The position numbers and the translations under genes were made by a program. The notes below the pieces were generated by a model. It searched no databases and was not told where the DNA came from. It was given only the letters and a program-made list of their open reading frames with translations. A DNA stretch of 64,000 bases, taken from Adiantum capillus-veneris. Taxonomy: Eukaryota > Streptophyta > Polypodiopsida > Polypodiales > Pteridaceae. Position 1 is the first letter of the stretch; every line of letters starts with the position of its first letter. Where the stretch lies: the NCBI GenBank assembly GCA_014529385.2, contig CM043966.1, positions 99,081,087-99,145,086 of the forward strand, given 5' to 3'. Positions 11,393-21,430 of this stretch are shown piece after piece.

Positions 11393-11410
11393 TGGCGCCG
11401 CTGCCGGGGA
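11393..11410 (+). other. Primer binding site, tRNA-Asp type
   Basis: TGGCGCCGCTGCCGGGGA, four bases after the 5' LTR. This is the primer site typical of Athila-like gypsy elements, complementary to the 3' end of tRNA-Asp, with one substitution relative to the usual TGGCGCCGTTGCC. Confidence 0.85.
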
Positions 11411-12399
11411 TATGCCCTACACCAAGCTCGGTTAGCACTTTACGCTTTCTTGTGGTGCAATCTCTATCATAGGAAAGGCAGGGAATGAGTGTGTGTAGTT
11501 GTGTGGAGATTTCTGTTTTTTGCGTTTTCTACGTTTTCTGGTTTGCACTGCACAGTTAGCATTTCTTGCGTTTTTGCATTTTCTGCATTTTTTGGTTCTG
11601 TCAAGTTTCAATTTTCTGCAATTTCTGCGTTTAATTTTCTGTCAAGTTCCAATTTTCTGCAATTTCTTGCGTTTTTTCAATTTCTGCAATTCTTGCGTTT
11701 TTCTGTGCTTTTTCAATTTTCTGCTTCTCTTGCGTTTTTTCAATTTCTGCATATCTGTATTTTCAATTTCTGCGTTTTCAATTTCTGTATTTTCTGCATC
11801 AAAAAAAAAAATCTTTTTTATTCTCGGAAAAAAAAAATTTATGAAAAAAAATATTATTTTTAAAAAAAATCGGAAAATAAAAACGCGAGTGAGCGGGCGG
11901 TTAAATTTTTTGAAAATAAAAAACGCGACTCTTAAAACGGACGGGTTGGTTTGTATAAAAGATAGATCGGGATCGTTTTCCGAAGCCGAAGCCGAAGTCG
12001 AAGCCCAGGCCCAGGCCTCAGTCCTCAGTCTTATGATATATACTAGACTCACTCTTATATATATACCCTACTCCCTCAAGAGAGAATGAAAGCATGTGGG
12101 ACAAGTCCTCCACTCTCCTCCTTTCTCTTCCCACTTGCACCCTTAGACTTTCTAGTTTGGGCCTAGTTCCCTACTGGAAATTGACAGTTTTAGGGATTCC
12201 GAGGGCATAGAGTGACCAAACGGAGGGCTGTAAAGCACGGCACGACCCTCTGACCGATACGCTCGTTTCGAGCTATCACACGGCCCATTCCACGACACGT
12301 TCTAAAAAATCTAGCAAAAAAACAAACAAAAAACACGCTAAAAACTAGTCACAAGGCCTCCTAGAGCAGCTTTTTGACACCTTAGGGTATCAAAAGCAC
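11411..12399 (+). other. Untranslated leader with T-rich tandem motifs
   Basis: About 1 kb of leader. From roughly 11505 to 11800 it is built from degenerate repeats of TTTTTCAATTTCTGCA and TTTCTTGCG types, then A-rich runs to about 11880. Open frames in the repeat part have biased composition (F, S, C, L) and are not credible. No splice signals are obvious. Confidence 0.6.
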
Positions 12400-15300
12400 A
12401 TGCACTTACGCTCTGGGCGGGTGCTAGAACACGAGCATATTGAGGGTGCCTCTATTCATACAGACACCCATTACCCATCCACGATAGGCTCTAGACCCTC
12501 AGCGGGGACACAAGGTAGCACCACCCAAGACCCTAAGATAGCCGCTAGTGATTCCTCCTCCGACTCAGAAATCATGGAAGCATACCCTACCCAAAACACT
12601 GAGAGAGAAGGCCATGCACCTCACGAAGCTCCACAACCTAGTACTAGTATGTTTAGCCGTTTCATGGAAACATTAGGTAGAGCTACTCGCTCGGAACCTG
12701 ATGCAAATGAAGCACACGAAGGGGGTGGGGAAGTGGACTCTCCTTTCACATCGCACGTGGACCCCACACCCCCAAAGAGTGTCCATGTGGATATCCTACC
12801 AACTTCTTACCAAGAAGGCCCTGTTGAGCTGCCTCCTTCAGAAGTTCCCTCTAGAGTACCGTTGGTGACAAGTAAAACCACGGGGAGCAACATTGCTTCT
12901 ACCTCACAAGAAACCGTTAACACGTCGACTCTAGAAGGATTGTTCATTAATGATCATTGGACATACGACCTCCACACTGAGGTGTTGACGGATCTACACT
13001 CTGGCCACGCCTACCATGTAGGATGGATAGAGATTGTACAATCCACCTCTAGTGCCACGAGCATCGAAGATCAACAGAAAATGATCTGTAATGTTATCCA
13101 TGGCATTATTCAATCAGAAAGGCAAAACCGAGGGGTAAATATACTCTCAACTAGCCCCATGAGATTTCTGGATATGAGCAAGGCTCAACAGCCTACTCTA
13201 TCACAAATGGAGACTCCTCTAATGAGCCCCATGGACCCATCTTACGTCATTTCACCTGGGGTCTCTATGCAATCTGAGCCTCCGAGCGACAACTTTAGCT
13301 TCCCTAACTTGGCTCAACCTTCTATTAAGGAAAACACAGTGCTCACTCCAGGGATAAGCCTGACAGAGAATGTACCGATGACATCTACGGTTAGCGCAGT
13401 GCCACTACCTAGTGTCGTAGTACCTAATATGGGGCCTCGACCATATGTGCCTGTAGCCCCTTATGCACACATGGCCCCCACACCTCCAATTGTACCACTT
13501 GTTCATGCTCCTCGAGTGCCGCTCCCTAGCCCTTATCCGAGTGGACCTATGCTCAGTTATGTTCCATATCCTGCATCATCCACACATATGCCAAGACCGG
13601 TACCCGTTCCTCTCCCACATATGATTCCAAGAGTACCTCCACCGGCCCTGCCTCCTCACATAGGTGACTTGGCAGCGTTTGCTCAAACCATAGGTCGATC
13701 TATCGCGGAAAATATGCGTCATGCATCTGATAGGGAGCCTAGAAGTAAGGCAGTACAAATTGCCAAACTCACACAAAAATTCAATGGGGACCAAGATGCT
13801 AGGAAACACATTGAAGTGTTTGAACAAGTATGTGATTCCTTAGGGGAACGCAACGAACTACATAAGTGCAATGCCTTAAGCTTGACATTAAGTGGGAAGG
13901 CTGGAGATTGGTATAGAACCCTAAGGGTGGACGAGAAAACAATCTACCCTACCCTTCGAAGGTTGTTTCTAAAGGAGTACATACGAGAAGGTGTGCTTTG
14001 GGGTGTAGCATCTCAGCTACAGAAGGCCGAACGTAAGGAAGGAGAGTCAGTAAGGGACTTCATTAGTCGTCTAAAGCACTTAAACTCTCGATGCCCTGTA
14101 AATGAGCGCTTCAACAATAACCAACTGCTTGATCGATTCATTCGAGGGTTGAGGAATGAAGGAATCTATAATGGACTAGTGATTAGAGGTATCACAACTT
14201 GGGAAGATGTCACTGCCAATGAAATCCAATTAGAGGACAACTTGATGATAGCAGGCATGAGGGTGTCTACTGACACGAGATCCACTAGCTCACAAGCCAT
14301 TGAGTATGAACCCATGACTGCAAATCCCATTGCCAATGAGCCAAAGGTATTTGAGACATTCTTGACAGACCTCACCAAGGCAATCCAAGAGTCTCTTAAG
14401 GATAATCGACCCCCTCAAAATAGTCACATGTATCCAAGAAGGGAGCAACAATGGTGTTCCATTTGCTTAGGTCCACATAGCACTAGTGAGTGCCCTACGT
14501 TTAGAGTAAAATTTAATGGAACTTGCAACACATGTGGTAGGTATGGTCACCAAGCTAAGGATTGTTTAATGATCAAACGTATGATGGCAAATAGACCACC
14601 TGTAGCCTGGACGGATGCGCCTCGAGCTCCTGTATTGATGCCTGCTCCACCTATTGAGCAACTACCGCAACACATGGTCCCTAGACCTCAAAATGTTGTA
14701 CAAGCTACACCGCTACCACCTCCTGTGCTAGGACCGCAGCCCCCGCATCCAAGGGTTGCCCCTATGAACCAAGTGGGTTGCGAGCCATCTAATGCTTATG
14801 CAGATGGTTGTGAGGAGGAAATAGACACTAGTATTGCCTACGGACTTGATACATTGGAAGAGTGTCCTATATACTACATGGAAGATTGTTGGGGGAAAGT
14901 CAAGCCGGTTTATCAAGCTGCTGCTCTCGCATCCAGAGGTCAAAATATCAACACCCAGGCTAGGAGGCCACCTCTTCAATGCTACGAGTGTGGTGGACCA
15001 CATCGAGCAGCGGAGTGCCCTATTAGGCTGCAAAACAATGCTGCACAGATGCAAATGAATCAAGGGAGCACGTCTGCAATGCCAATACTCACATGTAATC
15101 GTTGTGGCATAGATCACTTGATTGCCCAATGCCCATATAACCCAAATGCGCCTAAAATCACACTCCTGAATTTGGTCGAAATTGCTAGTGTGACATCGCC
15201 AATACCACCCGTCGCACCCGCTTATGCGATTACACGGTCCATGCTTCAAGGGCCAGGCCATATCCTCGAAGAGAGAGATACCGCGTCAGTTATCCAAGCA

Positions 15301-16842
15301 AAGAAAAAGAAGACACGAAGGAAGAAGTCACAGAATACGGAAAATTCAAAGCCAAGTTCCAAAACAAACATAGGAACAGGAGATGACCCCGTGTATATGA
15401 ATGACCTCGAGGATGATTCAGATTCATTCGAGACAATGGAGACTAGAACCAATACCACAAAGAGAAAGACCGACAAAGAAAACCGTAACATGGAACCAAA
15501 TGAAAACCGAATAAGAGAAAATCATAAAGAGCCTCTGAAAACACCACAAGTGTTTCCAAATCCAATCCAAGACCCCCAAGATAAACCGCAGGGGCAAAAA
15601 GGGAAGAATCGTAAAAAGAAGATTGGGACGTACCCAAACCCAGTAGACGAGATTGAGCAGGTGAAACATCTAAGAGGTTTAGTGGAGGAGACTCAAAGGA
15701 AACTAGAACCAGAACCCATGCATGTCAAAATTCATGACACAGTGTTTCCCACGCAAGTTCATCCACCCCACATGAACCATAGACCGTTAGCCATATCTAG
15801 TATCATCCAAGAAGGGAGTGAGGACGGGACATCAGAAAGTGAGCATACACCCTTCTTGTTGGAAAGGATGTTTAACGAAGGAATACCTGATCCCATTGAG
15901 GAATATGAGATTCCATCCTCACCAGTTCCTAGTCAAGGACCTACACCCTGCAAAACGCCAATGAATGTTGCCAAACTAGTGGACTTCATGTCTTCTGAGG
16001 TCCGAACCACGATCATAGCAAAGCTGTATGGAGATCCTGAGTTATTCCTTGCACTTCGAGCATTCCTTAACGGAGAGCTACGAACGGGATTACCGCAGTT
16101 TGCGCAACCAAATAGGCCTGACTCGATTATGATTGATGAGGAAAATCATGTGCAATCACTTGACTTAGATGGACACGAGTCTGTGATCGAGGTACCCATT
16201 AACGAATTAGGGCAGTATTTTGAAGGCGACGAGTCTAATGCGACCCTACCCATCACTACCAAGGGATTAACTATAAAGGGAATTCTTGATGGTGGTGCGG
16301 GAGTTAGCATCGTTACAAAAGATTGTTGGGAATCCATGGGAAAACCCCGCCTCAGTGTTACTAACATTGTGGTAAAGATGGCAAATGGTACCATAGCCAA
16401 ACCTATGGGGATGCTCAAGGATCTTAAGATCAAAGTTATAGGACACAAGGTACGACATACGTTCATTGTAATGGATTTCTCTAAACACCTTATGTCATAT
16501 GAGATGATTTTAGGACGACCATTCATGAGGGAAGCACAAATGGTTCACGATTGGTCTAAAAATCATGTCTATTTGCAATTCCAAGACTCTGTCCTTAGAG
16601 TGGATTTGGTGACTGGTAAGGTACACCCCTTAGGGAGTAAAACCATTATTGATCATCACTCTAACACCACAGTTCACTCGGCCCCACTACAATATTGTTA
16701 CACTTGTAAGAAGGATACAGACATTGGCCAAGATTCTCCTTATATGGATGTCCTACCTGGGATGACTGAGTCGGACAATGTGGATTGGGTCCACCTAGCA
16801 GCAACCATAGACACTTGGGGAATAGGGGGACGACCTGGGTAA
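12400..16842 (+). CDS. Gag-protease polyprotein (1480 aa)
   Basis: One uninterrupted frame from ATG 12400. Residues 1-440 are low-complexity and proline-rich. A gag capsid-like domain of the plant gypsy type follows at about 445-600 (LSGKAGDWYRTL, then VRDFISRLKHLNSRCP). Four zinc knuckles follow: CSICLGPHSTSEC (686-698), CNTCGRYGHQAKDC (709-722), CYECGGPHRAAEC (861-873) and CNRCGIDHLIAQC (899-911). Only the second has the retroviral CX2CX4HX4C spacing; the others are CX2CX3HX4C. A basic linker precedes a retropepsin-like domain with ILDGGAG at residue 1297 and a closing LGRPF motif. The product should form particles and package element RNA in the cytoplasm. It is unusually long, and an intact frame of this size suggests selection or very recent insertion. 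Confidence 0.92.
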   Translation: MHLRSGRVLEHEHIEGASIHTDTHYPSTIGSRPSAGTQGSTTQDPKIAASDSSSDSEIMEAYPTQNTEREGHAPHEAPQPSTSMFSRFMETLGRATRSEPDANEAHEGGGEVDSPFTSHVDPTPPKSVHVDILPTSYQEGPVELPPSEVPSRVPLVTSKTTGSNIASTSQETVNTSTLEGLFINDHWTYDLHTEVLTDLHSGHAYHVGWIEIVQSTSSATSIEDQQKMICNVIHGIIQSERQNRGVNILSTSPMRFLDMSKAQQPTLSQMETPLMSPMDPSYVISPGVSMQSEPPSDNFSFPNLAQPSIKENTVLTPGISLTENVPMTSTVSAVPLPSVVVPNMGPRPYVPVAPYAHMAPTPPIVPLVHAPRVPLPSPYPSGPMLSYVPYPASSTHMPRPVPVPLPHMIPRVPPPALPPHIGDLAAFAQTIGRSIAENMRHASDREPRSKAVQIAKLTQKFNGDQDARKHIEVFEQVCDSLGERNELHKCNALSLTLSGKAGDWYRTLRVDEKTIYPTLRRLFLKEYIREGVLWGVASQLQKAERKEGESVRDFISRLKHLNSRCPVNERFNNNQLLDRFIRGLRNEGIYNGLVIRGITTWEDVTANEIQLEDNLMIAGMRVSTDTRSTSSQAIEYEPMTANPIANEPKVFETFLTDLTKAIQESLKDNRPPQNSHMYPRREQQWCSICLGPHSTSECPTFRVKFNGTCNTCGRYGHQAKDCLMIKRMMANRPPVAWTDAPRAPVLMPAPPIEQLPQHMVPRPQNVVQATPLPPPVLGPQPPHPRVAPMNQVGCEPSNAYADGCEEEIDTSIAYGLDTLEECPIYYMEDCWGKVKPVYQAAALASRGQNINTQARRPPLQCYECGGPHRAAECPIRLQNNAAQMQMNQGSTSAMPILTCNRCGIDHLIAQCPYNPNAPKITLLNLVEIASVTSPIPPVAPAYAITRSMLQGPGHILEERDTASVIQAKKKKTRRKKSQNTENSKPSSKTNIGTGDDPVYMNDLEDDSDSFETMETRTNTTKRKTDKENRNMEPNENRIRENHKEPLKTPQVFPNPIQDPQDKPQGQKGKNRKKKIGTYPNPVDEIEQVKHLRGLVEETQRKLEPEPMHVKIHDTVFPTQVHPPHMNHRPLAISSIIQEGSEDGTSESEHTPFLLERMFNEGIPDPIEEYEIPSSPVPSQGPTPCKTPMNVAKLVDFMSSEVRTTIIAKLYGDPELFLALRAFLNGELRTGLPQFAQPNRPDSIMIDEENHVQSLDLDGHESVIEVPINELGQYFEGDESNATLPITTKGLTIKGILDGGAGVSIVTKDCWESMGKPRLSVTNIVVKMANGTIAKPMGMLKDLKIKVIGHKVRHTFIVMDFSKHLMSYEMILGRPFMREAQMVHDWSKNHVYLQFQDSVLRVDLVTGKVHPLGSKTIIDHHSNTTVHSAPLQYCYTCKKDTDIGQDSPYMDVLPGMTESDNVDWVHLAATIDTWGIGGRPG

Positions 16843-17579
16843 CACCTGAGGGGGATGAAATGCCTGTACCCTTAAATATGCTACAAGCAATGCATATCGC
16901 TTCCGACAAGACTCATCCTAATGTAACGAAGAAAACATACAAGTGGGTCTCTAAAGCTTCTTTAGTGACCATAGCTAGTGCTAAAAAACAGAAGCCTTGT
17001 AAGAAACGTACCACTCGCTCCAAGAAAAGTAAGAAAATGTTGCGATGGATCCCTAAACGACTATTGGAAGCCCAAGGCTACTATCAAGGAAATGATCAAA
17101 TCTGGGTGCCAAAACGTAGATTGTGCTCTTACCTATCACCTGACCCAAGTGAGCCCAATCCCGTAGCTCCAAAATGAATCAGTGATCGTGAAAAGAAAAA
17201 AATCACAGAATGCTACACACCCGCTCCCGAGCTAGTTTGGGTACCAAAGAAAGAACGATTTGTTCCACCTAGCTCAGGAAGAGGGGAGTCCCATGAAGAT
17301 TCTAGCTCCTCATGTAATACATCCATAGAGGTAAAAGCTTCTACACAGCCTCCATCTATAGTAGTGGACCTCCATGAAGCTACCAAAGAATCCACACCTC
17401 CCAGTGTTCAAGAATCACCTGATGAACCACTTCAAGTTCGATCCTGGGAGAGTACCTTACCACCCTTGCAGCTTGACGAGGCACCTAGGGTAATAGAAAA
17501 CTACTGGCAAAAATCCTCACCTATTACCAACTGGAACAATTGGTTTCAAAGGGTGACAAGCTCATTTCAAACGGTATGA
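16785..17579 (+). pseudogene. Second frame with repeated W[VI]PK motifs
   Basis: A frame overlapping the end of gag-protease in -1 register, running from about 16785 to the TGA/TAG region at 17579 with one in-frame TGA at 17175-17177. It carries four spaced tryptophan-lysine motifs: YKWVSK, RWIPKR, IWVPKR and VWVPKK. Basic stretches follow and the C-terminus is serine/proline-rich. There is no RT, RNase H or integrase signature. It could be expressed by a -1 shift near AGGGGGA just before the gag-protease stop. I do not recognise the family and do not assign a function. Confidence 0.5.
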
Positions 17580-19162
17580 TCTACCCAAGGAAGGGGGGAG
17601 TGTTTGTGGACATCCATCATTCACTGGTTTCCCTCTCAACCTTTTTCCCTGACCTCTCAATCACCAATCTTAGGGAATGTACATATACAGCTTTATACTC
17701 ACAAAAAAAATAAAAAAAAGAGCAAGAGCAATTAGCAAACGAGTATGCACATTAAAGTCAAAACATTGACTCAGACCTACACATGTCACATCTGGTACAG
17801 TGAAACAGAAACCTATGCCATGAAACACCTTTGATCCTCATCACTTGAGTGATGGAAGGTAAGTAAGATTAGTACGATAGGAGTGTTTCTGTTTTAGAGT
17901 GGAGATATTAGCGAAGTTCTCTTTTCCCACTAATGTGTACAGGAGCGTGTTGCTATTGATAGGATTTGGACCTTCATGGAACCTTTCTCTCGTTCACACT
18001 TCAGATCAAGCGCGACCATCAACACAAACAGGTGTTTCTTGTCCATTAGCATTGCCCCTTATCTTTTAGCATCTATGTTTGTCTGCTTTGATTGTGATTG
18101 GTAGCATAATATTCAGCGCATTGGCTTAGTATCAAACATTTAATTCAATGTAATGTTTTGTCATAATCACTTGTCTAGGTGTAAAAATCAAGCAATCCGA
18201 CTAAGCTAGTTTGACCAAGCTAGGTATTAGAAATCTTCTCTTAATACCATGGGGAATGCCTTCCTAATAAACAATGGTTACTTAGGTTCTTAATCCGATT
18301 TAGGCAGCATTGTGTGAAATGTACTAGGGCTTTCTAGTGGGCTTAACCCTAGTGACCTTTAGCTTAAGTATTATAAAGGGAGTTTACTAATGTGATGAGC
18401 GTGGGGAGGGTAATAGTGTTATATGACCCCCCAAAGTTACAAAATTAAAATGCTGAAAATGAACAAACAAAAAATCAAAGTGCCACAATGTAAAATTTTA
18501 AGCTGGAAGAGAAATCCCTGCTTAAATTGGTACTTCACTCACATGTATTGCCTATGGTACTAGAGCCCTAGAGGTTCCCAGTGTGGGCGCTTTTCCTTGA
18601 AAAGCAAAAAACCCAAGGCATACAAAATAAGCACACACATCATAATTGAATCAATGTGAAAAGAATTGGGGGGGTCAATGAAAAAGTAATCAGTCAGGCG
18701 ATGATTTCATGAGAAATTCCTTTTATGGTAGCTTAACTACAAGGTTTTCTAGATATATCCTCTAGTCAGCCCTCGAACATGAATACTTGGCTCTCGCGAT
18801 TAAACAACTTAATTGACCAGAGAAAATTGAGAAGTTACCCATGGTATTAATATTCGATCTCTAGTGCCTTTCGACCGTCAAATTAGCGACCCCAGACTTG
18901 TTTAATTTTCTACCTTTACATCTGTTTATGCATTTGATTACACTGCAATTTAATGTTCATTGCTAACAAATTGTTTGAAATTCTTTTACCAATCAATTTG
19001 TCTACCTAAAACTACATATGCTTTTTAAGAGAATGCAATTACTGTGCCAATGTTGTTTGATTTTGCAGTGACTGAAGAAGGCTAAGGACGTTCATCTCAA
19101 ATGCTCTTCCACCTCGACGAACCAGCTTCAACTCAATAGCTTCCGAGGACGGAATCTACATC
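17580..19162 (+). other. Non-coding 3' region of the TR-GAG-like element
   Basis: About 1.6 kb where an autonomous element would have pol. Moderately A+T-rich, with no open frame of note on either strand and no recognisable pol relic. Confidence 0.7.
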
Positions 19163-19175
19163 AGGAAAGGGGGCA
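19163..19175 (+). other. Polypurine tract of the TR-GAG-like element
   Basis: AGGAAAGGGGGCA directly before the TGTTAACCC start of the 3' LTR. Confidence 0.85.
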
Positions 19176-19471
19176 TGTTAACCCTCACGGCTCACGGACA
19201 CCCCATCACCTACGACGGACGTGTATTATGTATTTGGTAGAGTCAGGTACCGGGCTTGTCGGACCAATAGGAAAAGGGTAAGAGTGATCGCCGATGAGAG
19301 GCGCACTCTAACACGAACATGCTAGGGTTAGTTGGCTAAGCATGGGCGCCCAAGTGTGAATGGGGTGAGCTCATATAAAAGCCAACTAAACCTAATTTTT
19401 ACTCATTCTCTCATTTGTGCAATAGAAGAGTGCTCTTGCTCCATCTCCATCTTCTTCTTCTTCACCTCCTT

Positions 19472-19514
<43 letters not shown>

Positions 19515-19765
19515 GGAGAGTGTGTGTGCGATCGAGCATTACGAAGGCACGACGGCGGCGAGGCGGTTGAGCGCGGCACGACTGCAGCTTCTTCTTCATC
19601 GCGGCGAGGAATCCACCACGAAGGCGAGCGTAGAGCGGTGAGTGACACACCCTTTGCTCTCTTGAGCTTGCTAGTTTAGGCTTGTTGTGCGCTTGGAGCC
19701 GTTTGTGGCTCGCACACGGTGTATTGGCAAGTCCCTTGCTTCGACAGTGCGGCAAGGAGCGCACA
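19176..19765 (+). repeat. 3' LTR of the TR-GAG-like element
   Basis: 590 bp, differing from the 5' LTR by a longer (GT)n tract, a small indel at the TATA box (19371-19380) and about three substitutions. Confidence 0.95.
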
Positions 19766-19770
19766 ATGAT
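19766..19770. other. Target-site duplication ATGAT, right copy
   Basis: Identical to 10802-10806; see the left copy. Confidence 0.93.
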
Positions 19771-21186
19771 AAAAAGTAAGAGAAGGATGAGAATATACGC
19801 AATTGGATGGAAACCACAAGATGGAAAGGGAATTTTCCACCTATCTCCTCAAGTGAATTAAGCGGTTGTAGAACTCTATCGGTATAGTTTTTGTGACCAT
19901 GGAAAAGTTGAATTTTCCATGATCAAACTCCTCCTTTTGCAAAGCTTGATCTTGATTATTTGCGGATTTTTTTTTTTTTTGTGAAAGCATGAAGAGGTTA
20001 TGGTAATATGAGTTTGATTCTAGAGAGAGAAATTGAGCTATATGTGTGTAGAGACGATAATAATTTTTGAGCTATGGAGTAAGGGAGAGATGGAAATGGT
20101 GAAGAAGATGAAAGAAGGCATGAAAGGTGTAGGCTTTTTTTATGGAAGAGGATAATGTGTATGTGAGTATGTGTGGAAGTGTGGAAAAGGTAGAAAAGAA
20201 CCTAGCTGTAATTGAGTGTGAGAGATAGGCAAATTGAGGTCCACAAAAAATCCAAAAACAATATGCAAATGAGGTACAAAAAGTTGACCATATTTTTGGA
20301 TTCACGTGTCATCGTTTTTATGTTGAGAACTTCTTTAGAATCAAATGGGAACTAATTTTAAAAAAACTAGCAAAAGCATGTTTTTTCTACCCAAAAAGTT
20401 ATTGATTAGGTCTCTTCTTTGTTTTGATTCCCTTTAGCCTTCAAGAGAGTGACCTCTCATGCCTAGGAGAGTGTCAGAGGACTACTAAGATATTAGTATC
20501 TCCATGTGGAAAATGATTTTCCACAAATATATGATATGCATGTGATGAAAAGAAAAAAAATAGTGTATAAATAAATCAAGATACCCAGAGTATAATAAAA
20601 ATAAAAAATAAAAAGACACAAGTGACATGATAGAGTCAAATGAGAGGACCCTCCCTTGATATTATTTGTGGGGATTAAGAAAAAGTATGTGAAGTGTGAA
20701 GAGATTTGAGTGATAATAAATGACGTCACGGATAGAAGTCATTCTATAAAAAAGTAAAATGTGAATATTTCTCACGTGGAGAAATTTATTTATTACATTG
20801 GATTATATACAAGAAGTATGATGAAGAGTAAGGATGCATGGCATACATTTTCGGTTTGATAAAATGCACACTTAATTACAAGTATTTACATAATTAAATT
20901 AAAAATTTTATAAAAATAAATGAAATGCGTGAAAAAAATTGTACATAGGTCCTTGGATAAAAATATATTATATACACAAATAGGCCATAATATAGATCCA
21001 CTTCTTTATTTGGCTCTCCTAGATAATAATAAGCTAGAAAAAGATTTTAAATAATACGAGAAAAAAATCCCTAACACACACGCTCCTATGTACAATGTAA
21101 GAGCGAGCTCAGCCATTGTGCTAAGGTGTTTTTGTTGGGTGAAGTGGATCACTATAGCAGTTATGGAGAGGGAAAAAAAACTATCA
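19771..21186 (-). repeat. LTR (U3 portion) of leftward Tat-type element
   Basis: Second part of the LTR split by the TR-GAG-like insertion. On the minus strand it starts at 21186 with TGATAG followed by a T run. The next 80 bases align with the start of the long LTR at 22571 (an ACAGTGA/ATAGTGA block, then TCACCC.ACAAAAACACC). With 10130-10806 the LTR is about 2.1 kb. The orientation agrees with the leftward gag and ORF A. Confidence 0.65.
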
Positions 21187-21430
21187 CTATAAAGCTGATT
21201 CACATGTAGAATTTCAAGTACTCGTCGTACATGTTTTTTATGTTCTTCTCTTTTGCTCAAGTAAACCAAAATAGCATCAAAGAAGACAAGAACAAGATCA
21301 TTGAGATGTTTTCTAAACACATCGTTCATAAGATGAATAAAATTTGTAGGAGCATTTGTAAGTCCAAAAGGCATGATTATGTCTTCCTCCTTGATTCGGA
21401 TTTGATAATATCTTGACTATCATCAATATA
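21187..21430 (-). pseudogene. Old gypsy reverse transcriptase fragment
   Basis: Leftward RT relic: YYQIRIKEEDI, a gap where about 20 residues are lost, then [12 protein letters not shown] and a degraded catalytic box (FFDAILVYL in place of the usual Y.DD). It ends at LHVNQLY, exactly where the TGATAG of the Tat-type LTR begins. The Tat-type element therefore inserted into it. Confidence 0.75.

Larger units (their letters stand above)
10807..19765 (+). mobile_element. TR-GAG-like non-autonomous LTR retrotransposon
   Basis: Complete 8959-bp element: two near-identical LTRs (TGTTAACCC...GCGCACA), a tRNA-Asp-type primer site, gag-protease, a second small frame, a polypurine tract and perfect ATGAT target duplications. 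No reverse transcriptase, RNase H or integrase is present in any frame between 16.8 and 19.2 kb. It would depend on proteins from a related autonomous gypsy element. The LTRs differ by about three substitutions and two indels, so insertion was recent. It lies inside the LTR of an older leftward Tat-type element. Elements with LTRs and only a GAG domain are known from angiosperms as TR-GAG. Confidence 0.92.

Noticed and set aside
11489-12089. Open frames of 124-196 codons in the gag-only element leader
   Set aside because: F/S/L-rich translations of a T-rich tandem repeat, with no ATG context or family resemblance.
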